This document shows, one piece after another, positions 56,008 to 64,000 of a stretch of DNA of 64,000 nucleotides. Every line of letters begins with the position of its first letter. Positions within the stretch are counted from its first letter, which is position 1. The notes under the pieces are model-generated. The model ran no database searches. It was not told the origin of the DNA and saw only the letters and a list, made by a program, of their open reading frames with translations. The DNA lies in NCBI GenBank assembly GCA_963698275.1, contig CAVOQE010000009.1, positions 310,001 through 374,000 on the forward strand, given 5' to 3'. Both the position numbers and the translations under genes were made by a program. Source of the stretch: Anderseniella sp963698275. Its GTDB lineage: Bacteria; Pseudomonadota; Alphaproteobacteria; Rhizobiales; Aestuariivirgaceae.

Positions 56008-56427
56008 TCAGATCGCTCTGCTCAGAACCGGTCGAAGGATCGCAAAGTCCAGTCTCTTCAAAACCGCTACAATGAAGGCGGCAAATGCAATGCCTAAACC
56101 ATTGGCAGCAAGATCAGGAATGGAAGCCTCACGAGACATTGTCATCCATTGCGCCAGTTCCAAACCGGCACCCAGTGCAAATATGCTCACCGCAGTTCTA
56201 CACACCGACCGAAACAAAATGAACGCAGGCACCGCAAGGCAGGCAAAGGCAATCGCATGCAGCACAAGGTCAAACCGGGACAATCCAGGCACAAACCATG
56301 ACAATGGCGGCTTCGAGAACAGACCGAAATGGATGATAAAACTGATACTAACTGCAATCATGGCCCACAAACACATCAGGAACACCTTGGCTAGAGGGCT
56401 CGTCTTGGACAACGGGTACGAATTCAC
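56008..56427 (-). CDS. VanZ-like membrane protein
   Basis: A 139-residue protein with four hydrophobic segments and the VanZ-like pattern: PGLSRFDLVLHAIAFACLAVPAF (here H and F keep the usual D-K/L-x-x-H-x-x-x-F spacing) and GLELAQWMTMSREASIPDLAANGLGIAFA, where E-x-x-Q and D-x-x-x-N-x-x-G are conserved. Such proteins are common in exopolysaccharide loci; their biochemical role is unknown. It starts with GTG at 56427, between gmd and the UDP-glucose dehydrogenase gene. Confidence 0.78.
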   Translation of the reverse strand: MNSYPLSKTSPLAKVFLMCLWAMIAVSISFIIHFGLFSKPPLSWFVPGLSRFDLVLHAIAFACLAVPAFILFRSVCRTAVSIFALGAGLELAQWMTMSREASIPDLAANGLGIAFAAFIVAVLKRLDFAILRPVLSRAI

Positions 56428-56467
56428 AAGGCGGCTCGCTTCTGGAGGGGCGATTGTCCCCTTCAGG

Positions 56468-57823
56468 TCAACTCGACCGAATCAGGGCAATCCTGTCTCT
56501 ATCATTGGTTTGATCATGTTGAGCCCTGCCTAATGAATGGTAAACAAGCCCGCTGTTCTCGACATCTTGCAGCGAAAACAGGTTGCGAAAGTCCACCATC
56601 ACCGGCACGCGCATGGATTTCGCCAGCCTTGCAAAATCCAGGCCGCGAAACTCGTTCCATTCCGTCAGGATGACCACGGCGGCAGCATCCATGGCAGCAG
56701 AATAGGCATCAGCGCACCATTGCACATCCTCAAATTGAGTGCGGCCATTGTCCATGGCTGCCGGATCATAAGCGGCCACAATGGCACCGCTCGCCTGAAG
56801 TTCGGGGATCAGGACCTGTGAGGCCGCGTCGCGGATATCATCGGTATCTGCCTTGAAGGCGATCCCCAGAACAGCAATGCGCTTGCCTTGCAGACTGCCA
56901 CCAACGGCGTTTGTGACCCGCTCGGTCAGACTGCGCTTGCGCCGTTCGTTGGCTTCGATGACTTCCTCAACGACCGTAAATGGCGCCCTGTGTTCGCGGG
57001 CCGTTACCATAAGCGCCCTTGTATCCTTCGGGAAACAGGATCCGCCGAAACCGGGACCGGGCTGCAGATAGTGCTGGCCAATTCGCTTGTCGAGTCCCAT
57101 CCCCCGGGTCACATGGGTAATGTCCGCATCAACTTTTTCACACAGATCTGCCAGTTGGTTCACAAACCCGATCCGCGTAGCAAGATAGGTGTTGGCAGCA
57201 TATTTGATGACTTCAGCCGCCTGGCAGGATGTAAAGACAATCGGCACATCCTTTTGAGTAAGCGGGCGGTACAACTGCCGCAACGGCGCTTCAGCCCGCT
57301 TTGAACTCACACCCAGCACGATGCGGTCGGGCCGCAGGAAGTCTTCAACCGCAGACCCTTCACGTAAGAATTCGGGGTTGGACGCCACTTCAAAATCCGC
57401 ATTGGGGCGGGTTTTCGAAATCAGGTCCTTTAACTTTGCCGCCGTACCTACCGGTACGGTTGATTTGGTAACCACAACGGTAAAGCCCTGCATGGCGTCA
57501 GCGATTTCGGCGCCAGCCCCGAACACATAAGACAAATCTGCAGCATCTTCGCCGCGCCTTGTCGGTGTTCCAACCGCGATAAACACCACATCTGCGTCTG
57601 CCACTGCAGACTGCAGATCGGTCGAAAAAGTCAGACGGCCTGCTTCGAAGTTGCTGTGAACTATCTGCTCCAGGCCCGGCTCGTAGATCGGGATCCTGCC
57701 TGCTTCCAGTGCAGTGATTTTCTCGGCTTCCTTGTCAACACAAGTGACGGAAAACCCAAACTCCGCAAAGCACGCTGCCGAGACCAGTCCAACATATCCA
57801 GCACCGATGACTGCCAGTTTCAT
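56468..57823 (-). CDS. UDP-glucose 6-dehydrogenase
   Basis: A 451-residue enzyme. The NAD motif is GAGYVGLVSAACFAEFG (7-23), with D32 as the NAD-specific acid. TKSTVPVGTA, SNPEFLREGSAVEDFLRPDRIV and the catalytic Cys in GPGFGGSCFPKDTRAL (about 260) identify UDP-glucose dehydrogenase, as does a last domain with GIAFKADTDDIRDAAS. It makes UDP-glucuronate, the substrate of the decarboxylase at 29413 and the epimerase at 30511. It follows the sugar transferase gene by 19 bases on the same strand. The GGSCFPKD motif differs from the GGHCIPID of the paralogue at 35069. Confidence 0.93.
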   Translation of the reverse strand: MKLAVIGAGYVGLVSAACFAEFGFSVTCVDKEAEKITALEAGRIPIYEPGLEQIVHSNFEAGRLTFSTDLQSAVADADVVFIAVGTPTRRGEDAADLSYVFGAGAEIADAMQGFTVVVTKSTVPVGTAAKLKDLISKTRPNADFEVASNPEFLREGSAVEDFLRPDRIVLGVSSKRAEAPLRQLYRPLTQKDVPIVFTSCQAAEVIKYAANTYLATRIGFVNQLADLCEKVDADITHVTRGMGLDKRIGQHYLQPGPGFGGSCFPKDTRALMVTAREHRAPFTVVEEVIEANERRKRSLTERVTNAVGGSLQGKRIAVLGIAFKADTDDIRDAASQVLIPELQASGAIVAAYDPAAMDNGRTQFEDVQWCADAYSAAMDAAAVVILTEWNEFRGLDFARLAKSMRVPVMVDFRNLFSLQDVENSGLVYHSLGRAQHDQTNDRDRIALIRSS

Positions 57824-57842
57824 GTCAATACTCGTCCTTGTG

Positions 57843-59162
57843 TCACTTCGATCCGAACCCGGTCAAAACCGTCCAGATGGTTTTCGCTGTGATAAGCGCA
57901 TCGAGCCATGGTGAAAAGTGTTTAATGTAATAAAAGTCATAGTGAAGCTTGTGCGTTGCCTGTTCCACCTGCGCCACATTGCCCTGGTGCACCTGCGCCC
58001 AGCCGGAAAGTCCCGGGCGCACAATGTGCCGGTAGCTGTAGAACGGAATATCGCGCTGATACCAGTCCGACAGCTCCAGCGCTTCCGGCCGAGGCCCGAT
58101 CCAGCTCATCTGGCCTGCAAAAATATTGATGATCTGTGGGAATTCGTCGATACGATACTTGCGCAAATAACGCCCCAACCGCGTAATGCGGGGATCATTG
58201 TCCTCGGTAAAGTTCCCACCCGTTTTCTGCGCGTCCACTTTCATCGTTCTGAGCTTGATCATCCTGAACGGTTCGCCCCTGAAGCCCATACGTGGCTGCA
58301 GAAAAAACGCCGGTCCTTTCGAGTCAAGTTTCACGGCGATTGCCGCTAGAGCCACAATGATCAAAAACAATGGCGCCAGGATGACGGCCATCCCGAGATC
58401 AACGAGACGCTTCAACCTCAGATACAATAGTGAAGGCAGGACCGACCCGAGACTGTTTTCTGACAGATGTTCAATCTCTACCTTGCCAGTCAACGCCTCG
58501 GCCATCTGCTTGACATGATAGACCGGAATACCTTTCAGCGCACTGTCGGCAAGAAACCTGTTCCAGTCATCTGACAGATCCGCCCTGAGGTCCACAACTA
58601 TGCCATCGATACGCCGGTCTGGCGCAACAGGCTTGCGCAGACTGAACCAGTCGACGGCATCCAGGTCTTTCAAACCCTTGGTATCACCTGTCTCCACCAG
58701 GGCGAAACTCTGCAGAAGCGCCCGCCGCGCGAGAAAAAAGCACGCATAGAACCAGACGACCGCAACGATGAAGCTGGCACCAAACTGGTAGCGCGAATAA
58801 TCTATTCGCAGAAAGAAGAACATCATGATGATGATGGCGTAGGAGATGGCGAAAGCCGGCGCAATATATTGCGTTGCCTGCACACCGGGATAGGCAATCA
58901 TCTGCCGTAACGCCCAATAGCCCAGAAACAGCGCCAGCATGGAGCCCAGCATCGCAGACTGCAGGGAGACCATGCCCGATCCCGGAACGAGACTGGAAGT
59001 TGGCCAGCGGGCTAGCCCCGGCACGATGACGGCAAACACCAGGCCGCCGATCAGCTGGAACCGGATCCGGGTTACCAGCTGCAAAGGTTGGCGATCTTCG
59101 ACATCTTTGCCTCTCGCGGCAACCTGCGCCCGCTCGCTTGCTACTCTCGGTGGAGAAATCAC
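57843..59162 (-). CDS. Undecaprenyl-phosphate sugar phosphotransferase (EPS-initiating)
   Basis: A 439-residue polyprenyl glycosylphosphotransferase. Residues about 30-140 hold four to five membrane segments, about 145-240 a degenerate nucleotide-binding-like domain, and about 255-439 the catalytic bacterial-sugar-transferase domain: RLKRLVDLGMAVILAPLF (membrane-dipping helix), KLRTMKVDAQ, DPRITRLGRYLRKYRIDEFPQIINIFAGQMSWIGPRPE and RPGLSGWAQV. It transfers the first sugar-1-phosphate to undecaprenyl phosphate. It starts at GTG 59162, overlapping the upstream pyrophosphorylase stop as GTGA. The sugar (glucose or galactose is usual) is unknown. Confidence 0.92.
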   Translation of the reverse strand: MISPPRVASERAQVAARGKDVEDRQPLQLVTRIRFQLIGGLVFAVIVPGLARWPTSSLVPGSGMVSLQSAMLGSMLALFLGYWALRQMIAYPGVQATQYIAPAFAISYAIIIMMFFFLRIDYSRYQFGASFIVAVVWFYACFFLARRALLQSFALVETGDTKGLKDLDAVDWFSLRKPVAPDRRIDGIVVDLRADLSDDWNRFLADSALKGIPVYHVKQMAEALTGKVEIEHLSENSLGSVLPSLLYLRLKRLVDLGMAVILAPLFLIIVALAAIAVKLDSKGPAFFLQPRMGFRGEPFRMIKLRTMKVDAQKTGGNFTEDNDPRITRLGRYLRKYRIDEFPQIINIFAGQMSWIGPRPEALELSDWYQRDIPFYSYRHIVRPGLSGWAQVHQGNVAQVEQATHKLHYDFYYIKHFSPWLDALITAKTIWTVLTGFGSK

Positions 59163-60679
59163 CTTGCCCCCCCTTTCCCGGTCGATGTTTGAGCCGGTTT
59201 GGTTTTTGCACGCGGTTTTGCCGCATGCGCTCCCGGATTGGCAGAATCTGGTTCAGCCTCACGTCCATAGACGTCTTCGACCCGTACGATATCATCTTCA
59301 CCCAGATAGGATCCGGACTGCACTTCGATCAGTTCCAGCATGGTTTTGCCGGGATTCTCCAGCCTGTGGACAGCCCCCAGAGGAATGTAGGTTGACTCGT
59401 TTTCACGCAGCAGAAAGGTTTCCTCACCACGGGTAACCTTGGCAATGCCCTTGACCACGATCCAGTGCTCGGCCCGGTGATGATGGTATTGCAGCGACAA
59501 CTGCGCGCCCGGTTTTACGGTGATGCGCTTGACCTGGTACCGCTCACCCCGGTCAATGCCTTCAAATGTTCCCCATGGGCGGGCCACCTTGCGATGATCG
59601 GTCAACTCACTGCGCTCAGCCGTTCTGAGGTCGTCGACAACAGTCTTGACCTGCTCAACCTGGTCCCTGCTGGTGACCAGCAGGGCATCGGGTGTATCCA
59701 CCACGACAACATCCTTCAGCCCCAGCACGACCGCGAGTTTATCGGGGCTGTGGACGAAGCAGTTTTCTGAATTTGAAAACCATGCATCACCTTCTGAGCG
59801 ATTGCCGTCCTCATCAGCTTCATGCACACCTGCCACAGCATCCCAGGAGCCCAGGTCCGACCAGTCGCCTTCATAGGGAACAACCGCAACGCGGCTTTCA
59901 TTTTCCAGCACCGCATAGTCAATGGAAATCGACGGGCTTGAAGAAAACGCGTCTGGCTGCAACCGGTAGAACTGGTTGTCGATGGTGATATCTGCAACAG
60001 CGCGTTGCACCGCGTCATGAATGTCCGGCGCGTGCTTGGCAACCAGGTCAGCCGCCGTGCTGGCCTTGACCACAAAGATGCCGGCGTTCCAGACGCATCC
60101 TGAATTGATCAATGCCTCGGCTTTTTCAACATCAGGCTTTTCCAGAAACTGTGACACCTGGGCAGCAGGCCCGTGATCCGCAATCAATGCTCCCGGTTCA
60201 ATATAGCCATATGCCGACGATGCCTTTGTTGGGCGGATGCCCAGTGTCACCCACCAGCCTTCTTGCGCCAGGCGGGCCGCATTGGAGATGGCTGCAGCAA
60301 ATCTGTCGGTGTCTGAAACAAAGTGATCCGATGGCAGTATCACCATGATTGCATCAGGGTCTGTATCGGCAATCTGCAAGGCTGCGGCACAAAGGGCCGG
60401 AGCTGTGTTCCGGGCTACCGGTTCCAGCAGGATCGAACCCGGCAACCGCGCATGATGAAGCGCTTCTGCGACCATGAATCGATAGGCTTCGCCTGTAACA
60501 GCCACGCAGGATGCTACCCCTTCGAGCCTGTTGATCCGGGTCAAAGTAAGATCAAGAAGAGATTGCTGTTCTACCTCTACAGCAAACTGTTTCGGAAACG
60601 CCTGCCGGCTCAATGGCCACAACCGGGTACCTGCCCCACCACATAGAACGACTGGCACGAGATTAGGTTTGGTGTTCAT
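59159..60679 (-). CDS. manC: Mannose-1-phosphate guanylyltransferase / mannose-6-phosphate isomerase
   Basis: A 506-residue bifunctional type II enzyme. The start MNTKPNLVPVV at 60679 is preferred over the in-frame GTG 15 bases earlier. The pyrophosphorylase signature is LCGGAGTRLWPLSRQAFPKQF (12-32), the pyrophosphorylase FLEKPDV lies at about 185, and a C-terminal cupin isomerase domain follows (KVARPWGTFEGIDRGERYQVKRI, QYHHHRAEHWIVVKG). A Pro/Lys-rich tail of about 35 residues (AKPRAKTKPAQTSTGKG) is unusual. It makes GDP-mannose for direct use or for Gmd/Fcl. Confidence 0.93.
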   Translation of the reverse strand: MNTKPNLVPVVLCGGAGTRLWPLSRQAFPKQFAVEVEQQSLLDLTLTRINRLEGVASCVAVTGEAYRFMVAEALHHARLPGSILLEPVARNTAPALCAAALQIADTDPDAIMVILPSDHFVSDTDRFAAAISNAARLAQEGWWVTLGIRPTKASSAYGYIEPGALIADHGPAAQVSQFLEKPDVEKAEALINSGCVWNAGIFVVKASTAADLVAKHAPDIHDAVQRAVADITIDNQFYRLQPDAFSSSPSISIDYAVLENESRVAVVPYEGDWSDLGSWDAVAGVHEADEDGNRSEGDAWFSNSENCFVHSPDKLAVVLGLKDVVVVDTPDALLVTSRDQVEQVKTVVDDLRTAERSELTDHRKVARPWGTFEGIDRGERYQVKRITVKPGAQLSLQYHHHRAEHWIVVKGIAKVTRGEETFLLRENESTYIPLGAVHRLENPGKTMLELIEVQSGSYLGEDDIVRVEDVYGREAEPDSANPGAHAAKPRAKTKPAQTSTGKGGAR

Positions 60680-60835
60680 ATATCTACCGGACACATCTGT
60701 TGATTTGACAAATCAGGCAATGGCTACCGCACTCCGGGTGAAACGATTTTCACCACGGCAGGTACGACCAGTATCTGTTCTCAGCACCAGGGTTTGGCGC
60801 CTTTCTACTCAATTACCGTAAAGCTTCTTTGCCGT

Positions 60836-61351
60836 TCAGGCTGGCATCAACGCCGTGGCATTGGATGTCACCCTGATTTCCTGACCCATGACTTCGAGCA
60901 GGACTTCCACACGGCCGCGCGCATCGCAGCGGCTCAATCGCCCTATCAGACCTGACAAGGGACCGGACACCATTTGCACACTCATGCCAGGTTTCAGATC
61001 AGGGGTAAAATCAACTAACCCGTTACTTCCCGACATTTCAATTATCAACTCAATCACACCTGCCGGTATACTGGCCGGGCGCTCGCCGGCCATCACCAGG
61101 CAGGACACACCATAAGTCGAATTGATACAACGCCACTGATCCCTCGACAGATCGAGTTCAACAAACAGATAGCCCGGAAACAGGGCAGAGCGAACCTGCC
61201 GAACCTTCCTGGCGTGACTCACTGATTTTTCGATCAACGGCAAAAACGTCCGAAACTGCTGCCGGTCCAGCTGATGTTTTGCGCGATGCTCCCGATTGGG
61301 TTGCGTGCGCACGGCAAACCATCTCTTGCCTGCTACGTCGCCTCTAGTCAT
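60836..61351 (-). CDS. NusG/RfaH-like transcription antiterminator
   Basis: About 171 residues. An NGN domain (KRWFAVRTQPNREHRAKHQLDRQQFRTFLPLIEKSV, then SALFPGYLFVELDLSRDQWRCI) is followed by a KOW-like C-terminal domain (FTPDLKPGMSVQMVSGPLSGLIGRLSRCDARGRVEVLLEVMGQEI). The pattern fits specialised NusG paralogues (RfaH, UpxY, LoaP) that help RNA polymerase through long polysaccharide operons. It lies at the head of the manC run, after a 151-base gap. ATG 61351 is used here; GTG 61360 is possible, and a GAGGGGA upstream fits either imperfectly. No ops-like GGCGGTAGC is seen nearby. Confidence 0.85.
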   Translation of the reverse strand: MTRGDVAGKRWFAVRTQPNREHRAKHQLDRQQFRTFLPLIEKSVSHARKVRQVRSALFPGYLFVELDLSRDQWRCINSTYGVSCLVMAGERPASIPAGVIELIIEMSGSNGLVDFTPDLKPGMSVQMVSGPLSGLIGRLSRCDARGRVEVLLEVMGQEIRVTSNATALMPA

Positions 61352-61435
61352 TCGAATCACTGTCCCCTCAGCTTCCGGACAGATTAACTATGTACCCAAT
61401 GCGCCGCAACTCCTGATGTGTTCGAAACCCGCATC

Positions 61436-61463
61436 TCTTAAATATTGAAATCGCAATTTAAGA
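61436..61463. repeat. Inverted repeat upstream of the NusG-like gene
   Basis: TCTTAAAT (61436-61443) and ATTTAAGA (61456-61463) form 8-bp arms around 12 bases, in the 151-base gap upstream of the antiterminator gene. An operator or a chance AT-rich palindrome; nothing decides. Confidence 0.35.
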
Positions 61464-61511
61464 TGTTGATTTCAAACCGTTTATTTCAGGTCCACATTCA
61501 CAGCGTGCTGA

Positions 61512-62897
61512 TTAGTGCCGGGTGCTCCACGATTGCGCCAGCCCCAATCCCAGCAGTAATGCAAATGCCAGTGCGTTCGCCTGAATCTGCAGACTGAAAT
61601 CAACCAGGGAGTGCAGGCCGACCAACACACAGGCCGCCGCCGCGATGGCAGCATAATGGGTATCGCGGCGACGTGCAAAAAAGCCTCCGGTCACCTTGAA
61701 AAACAGGCTGGCAAAGCCCAACAGGACAAGTGTCGCTGCAGGCAACCCCAGTCCGAGGAGCAGTTCCAGATAGTCATTGTGCGCCTTGTCCCAGACCTGA
61801 CGATCCGGAGATAATTCAAGCCGGTAAGCCGTAAACACGTCCTGAAATGTGCCTAATCCACTACCCAGATACAGATAGTCCCGAACGGCCTCCCATGTTC
61901 GCGCATAAGTCTCAAACCTTGAATCCGTTTCAAGTCCCTGATTGAGCAACCGCCCCATGAGCCGTGCACCCGACAATTCAAAAATGCCCAGGATCAGTAT
62001 CGTGATGGCGAGGATGCTCACCACCCAGGCAGGTCCGCCTGCTGCAGACCGGCTTCGAATTTTCGTTTTCATGCCGTACAGCAACAACATGAAAAACATC
62101 GCCACTACCGTAAAGCTGATGCCGCCGCGAGAACCGGTTGCCAACACCGACACAAGCATCAGTACAAACAAGACAAGATCAAATCCGAGCATGCCTGACA
62201 TGGCAAGCAACAGTTTCCTGGCCATTTCACGGCCACTGACATGCGAGGTCGATTGCAGTACTGAGCTGACATGCTGGATCACAAGGCCCATGCTGGCCAG
62301 AGTTGCCATTCCGAAATAGGTCGCAGCGCTGTTTCGGTTGATGAAGCCCGAAGTAAGATACCCGTTGTCCGGTTCATCGAACCACAGGATTTTATCCAGT
62401 GACAGGGACAATCGCGTTAGCCCGTAAAGCGCTGCAAGCCCTGTAAGAATTATGAATACCCGCAGGATGGTTTGAGCATTTCGAGCCGAACGCGCCAGAA
62501 CATAGACGCTTAACAATACCGCTGCAGCAGTCAGATAACGCAATATGGACCAAACGGTCTCGGACGGATTGATTGATATGCTCGAAGCGATATCGCGGCC
62601 CAGCGCCTCGCCGGCCACTTGCCACGCAGGATGACCTGCTATCGAAGAACCTAGCGGCAGGATCTGCACCCCGGCCCACGAGAGCCCCAGGCCGAACATC
62701 ACAACAGGCACCGAGAGCTTTGAAATCATCAATGCCGGATGGCGCCGTGCCTCCAGTTGAAGTGCCAGACAGGTAAAAACCAGCAGTCCGCCCACCATGA
62801 CTGCATTCATGCTCCATGCAAGTGGTCTGTTGGAGCCAAGCCAGAAAGAGCTGAGGCCGACAACAATCGCAATCAGTACCGACGCAATCGCACTCAT
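61512..62897 (-). CDS. O-antigen ligase/Wzy-type membrane protein
   Basis: About 461 residues from the ATG at 62897 (MSAIASVLIAIVVGLSSFWLG); the frame extends 40 residues further upstream but without a ribosome-binding site or a membrane pattern. It has about ten hydrophobic helices and a large loop near 340-400 containing the ligase/polymerase motif YLYLGSGLGTFQDVFTAYR...WDKAHNDYLELLLGLGLPA, where H of AHNDYLE is the conserved catalytic residue of the WaaL/Wzy_C family. It could polymerise or ligate the polysaccharide. With 51386 this makes two polymerase-type proteins in one locus. Confidence 0.83.
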   Translation of the reverse strand: MSAIASVLIAIVVGLSSFWLGSNRPLAWSMNAVMVGGLLVFTCLALQLEARRHPALMISKLSVPVVMFGLGLSWAGVQILPLGSSIAGHPAWQVAGEALGRDIASSISINPSETVWSILRYLTAAAVLLSVYVLARSARNAQTILRVFIILTGLAALYGLTRLSLSLDKILWFDEPDNGYLTSGFINRNSAATYFGMATLASMGLVIQHVSSVLQSTSHVSGREMARKLLLAMSGMLGFDLVLFVLMLVSVLATGSRGGISFTVVAMFFMLLLYGMKTKIRSRSAAGGPAWVVSILAITILILGIFELSGARLMGRLLNQGLETDSRFETYARTWEAVRDYLYLGSGLGTFQDVFTAYRLELSPDRQVWDKAHNDYLELLLGLGLPAATLVLLGFASLFFKVTGGFFARRRDTHYAAIAAAACVLVGLHSLVDFSLQIQANALAFALLLGLGLAQSWSTRH

Positions 62898-63025
62898 GAC
62901 ACGCACCAAACAGAAGCAGCCGGGTACTGATCTACCCGGACCATCAAAGCTTTGCTCCGGCTCTGAGCAGGTATTGACGAAGTTCCGCGGCACGATCAGG
63001 GTAGGCCTGATCCACAATCCTTACA

Positions 63026-63604
63026 TCATGTCTGAGCGATGTCTTTGAGCCGAACATTGAGCAACGGCCATGCGAGCGACATCAACTGCAGTCGCTCCAG
63101 CACCAGATCCACCTCCTTCGGTGAATAAGTGTATGACAACTCAAGATGGTGCTGGGCAGTGGCATCTAAACCAAACACTCCATTGCGCAGTTTGGCGGAC
63201 AGAAGCCAGAACTCACCCAGTGCCGGCGCTTTCGCCAGCACCAGCCCCAATGCCCGCAGCATCAGCATCTGCACACTGCGGCGCTCAGCAAAGCTCAGGC
63301 CCATCGCCTCGAAGTACCCTGGTCGCGCCATCGCCAGAACCGCATCGCGCCGTTGTGGCAATGTCATGCTGACAAACCGGTCTGCAAGCCTGGCAGCGTT
63401 TTCAGGATCTGCAGGATCCAGCGTCGCCAGCCACACTTGCAGGGTTCCGGGAGAGACTGAATACAAGACTTCATTACGCAGATGTGTGTCGTTCAGCCGG
63501 ATAACCTGATAGCTGCCCAGACCGGTCACACACACACCCAGGCAAAGCAAAAGACCCATGGCGAGCGGACTGACGCCTCGCGCCACCTTAACCGGTACCG
63601 CCAT
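63026..63604 (-). CDS. Hypothetical membrane-anchored protein of the EPS locus
   Basis: About 192 residues from the ATG at 63604 (MAVPVKVARGVSPLAMGLLLCLGVCVTGLGSYQVI), with one membrane segment at about residues 12-30. The rest (LNDTHLRNEVLYSVSPGTLQVWLATLDPADPENAARLADRF...LEFWLL-like Leu-rich helices) is helical and soluble, probably periplasmic. No family is recognised. The start overlaps the BY-kinase C-terminus by 17 bases, so translation is linked to it. Between a Wzc-type kinase and a ligase/polymerase, it may be an accessory of polymerisation or export, but that is only positional. Confidence 0.7.
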   Translation of the reverse strand: MAVPVKVARGVSPLAMGLLLCLGVCVTGLGSYQVIRLNDTHLRNEVLYSVSPGTLQVWLATLDPADPENAARLADRFVSMTLPQRRDAVLAMARPGYFEAMGLSFAERRSVQMLMLRALGLVLAKAPALGEFWLLSAKLRNGVFGLDATAQHHLELSYTYSPKEVDLVLERLQLMSLAWPLLNVRLKDIAQT

Positions 63605-64000
63605 AGTAATATGGGTACTTCTTGCTGTAGTAGCCCGACTTGTAATAGTCGTAGTAGCGCGCTCTTGACGCAACCACATCGTTCATGACAACGCCGGTCA
63701 GCTTGGCATGAGCGCCCAGCGACTGCTTCAGCGCCGCATCAACGGCATCACGCGCTGTCGTTTCCCATTTCACCACCAGCACCAGCGAATCGACAGCATC
63801 AATCAGGGCGCGGCCATCCGTAACCGGAAGCAAGGGTGAGGTATCGACGACGATGAGATCGTAAAAGCCGCTCAAATGGGTGAACAGATCCTTCATCCGC
63901 TTCGACCCGAGCAGTTCGGCGGTGTGGGTCAGGTCCTTGCGGCGCGGCGCCGGCAATATGTGCAGACCCGATGCGGCATCCTTTACAATCACCTGTTTGA
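63588..64000 (-). CDS. BY-kinase (Wzc/ExoP-type), C-terminal fragment
   Basis: At least 136 residues, open to the window edge; a GTG at 63992 is internal, not a start. FYDLIVVDTSPLLPVTDGRALIDAVDSLVLVVKWETTARDAV is Walker B and the following switch of polysaccharide tyrosine autokinases (DTSP at about the end of the P-loop ATPase). The C-terminal tail is strongly Tyr-rich, YYDYYKSGYYSKKYPYYYGG, the cluster that is autophosphorylated in this family and controls chain length and export. The Walker A and the periplasmic Wzz domain would be to the right, outside the window. It is the most upstream EPS gene visible on this strand. Confidence 0.9.
   Translation of the reverse strand, partial: KQVIVKDAASGLHILPAPRRKDLTHTAELLGSKRMKDLFTHLSGFYDLIVVDTSPLLPVTDGRALIDAVDSLVLVVKWETTARDAVDAALKQSLGAHAKLTGVVMNDVVASRARYYDYYKSGYYSKKYPYYYGGTG

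Noticed and set aside
60695..61511. ops/RfaH recruitment element near the NusG-like gene
   Set aside because: No GGCGGTAGC-like sequence was found on the minus strand here.

Overview
The window looks like a stretch of an alphaproteobacterial chromosome, most likely from Hyphomicrobiales or a relative. This is inferred from protein style, frequent TTG/GTG starts, fairly high G+C by eye and intergenic palindromic elements. No rRNA, tRNA, transposase or CRISPR array was recognised. Species cannot be named from the sequence alone.

Left end (1-4116): the N-terminus of a gamma-glutamyltransferase, an ABC exporter, a small XRE-type regulator, and a coupled pair made of an isocitrate/isopropylmalate-type dehydrogenase and an ABM-fold monooxygenase.

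4339-6389: a compact lasso-peptide-type locus. It holds an HPr-kinase-like kinase, a PqqD-like leader-binding protein (B1), a transglutaminase-like leader peptidase (B2) and a 61-residue precursor. The precursor has a W-x-x-P-x-L leader motif, Thr at position -2 and a 20-residue core beginning with Gly and carrying Asp at position 8. The matching cyclase (asparagine-synthase-like, with the glutaminase Cys2 replaced by Ser), a nucleotidyltransferase and an ABC exporter lie 21-29 kb away, mixed with nucleotide-sugar genes. Kinase, split B1/B2, cyclase, nucleotidyltransferase and ABC exporter are the gene set of paeninodin-type (phosphorylated) lasso clusters. This peptide and its dispersed cluster are the most novel content of the window.

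6402-27012 and 37456-44282: very large secreted RTX/VCBS-type repeat proteins. One has DUF4347 and choice-of-anchor-L domains. A second, of about 4,400 residues, is split by a -1 frameshift inside a PA14 domain. The others are a CAP-domain protein and an M10 metalloprotease. Three of the four share a roughly 108-residue Trp-rich module, 14 copies in total, some nearly identical in DNA. Three of the copies are nested inside VCBS repeats at the same point. None has a visible Sec signal peptide; C-terminal RTX blocks or modules suggest type I secretion, but no HlyD- or TolC-like gene is present here.

27401-37258 and 44323-64000, almost all on the minus strand: an exopolysaccharide locus. It contains nucleotide-sugar enzymes (UDP-Glc dehydrogenase, UDP-GlcA decarboxylase, UDP-GlcA epimerase, a UDP-HexNAc dehydrogenase-type enzyme, GDP-mannose pyrophosphorylase, Gmd, Fcl), an initiating polyprenyl-phosphate sugar transferase, five glycosyltransferases, a hexapeptide acyltransferase, two FkbM methyltransferases, a flippase, two polymerase/ligase-type membrane proteins, a NusG/RfaH-like antiterminator, a VanZ-like protein and, at the right edge, the Tyr-rich C-terminus of a BY-kinase chain-length regulator. 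Predicted activated sugars include GDP-mannose, GDP-fucose, UDP-glucuronate, UDP-galacturonate and UDP-xylose. The lasso cyclase and nucleotidyltransferase sit inside one strand of this locus, so peptide and polysaccharide production may share transcripts.
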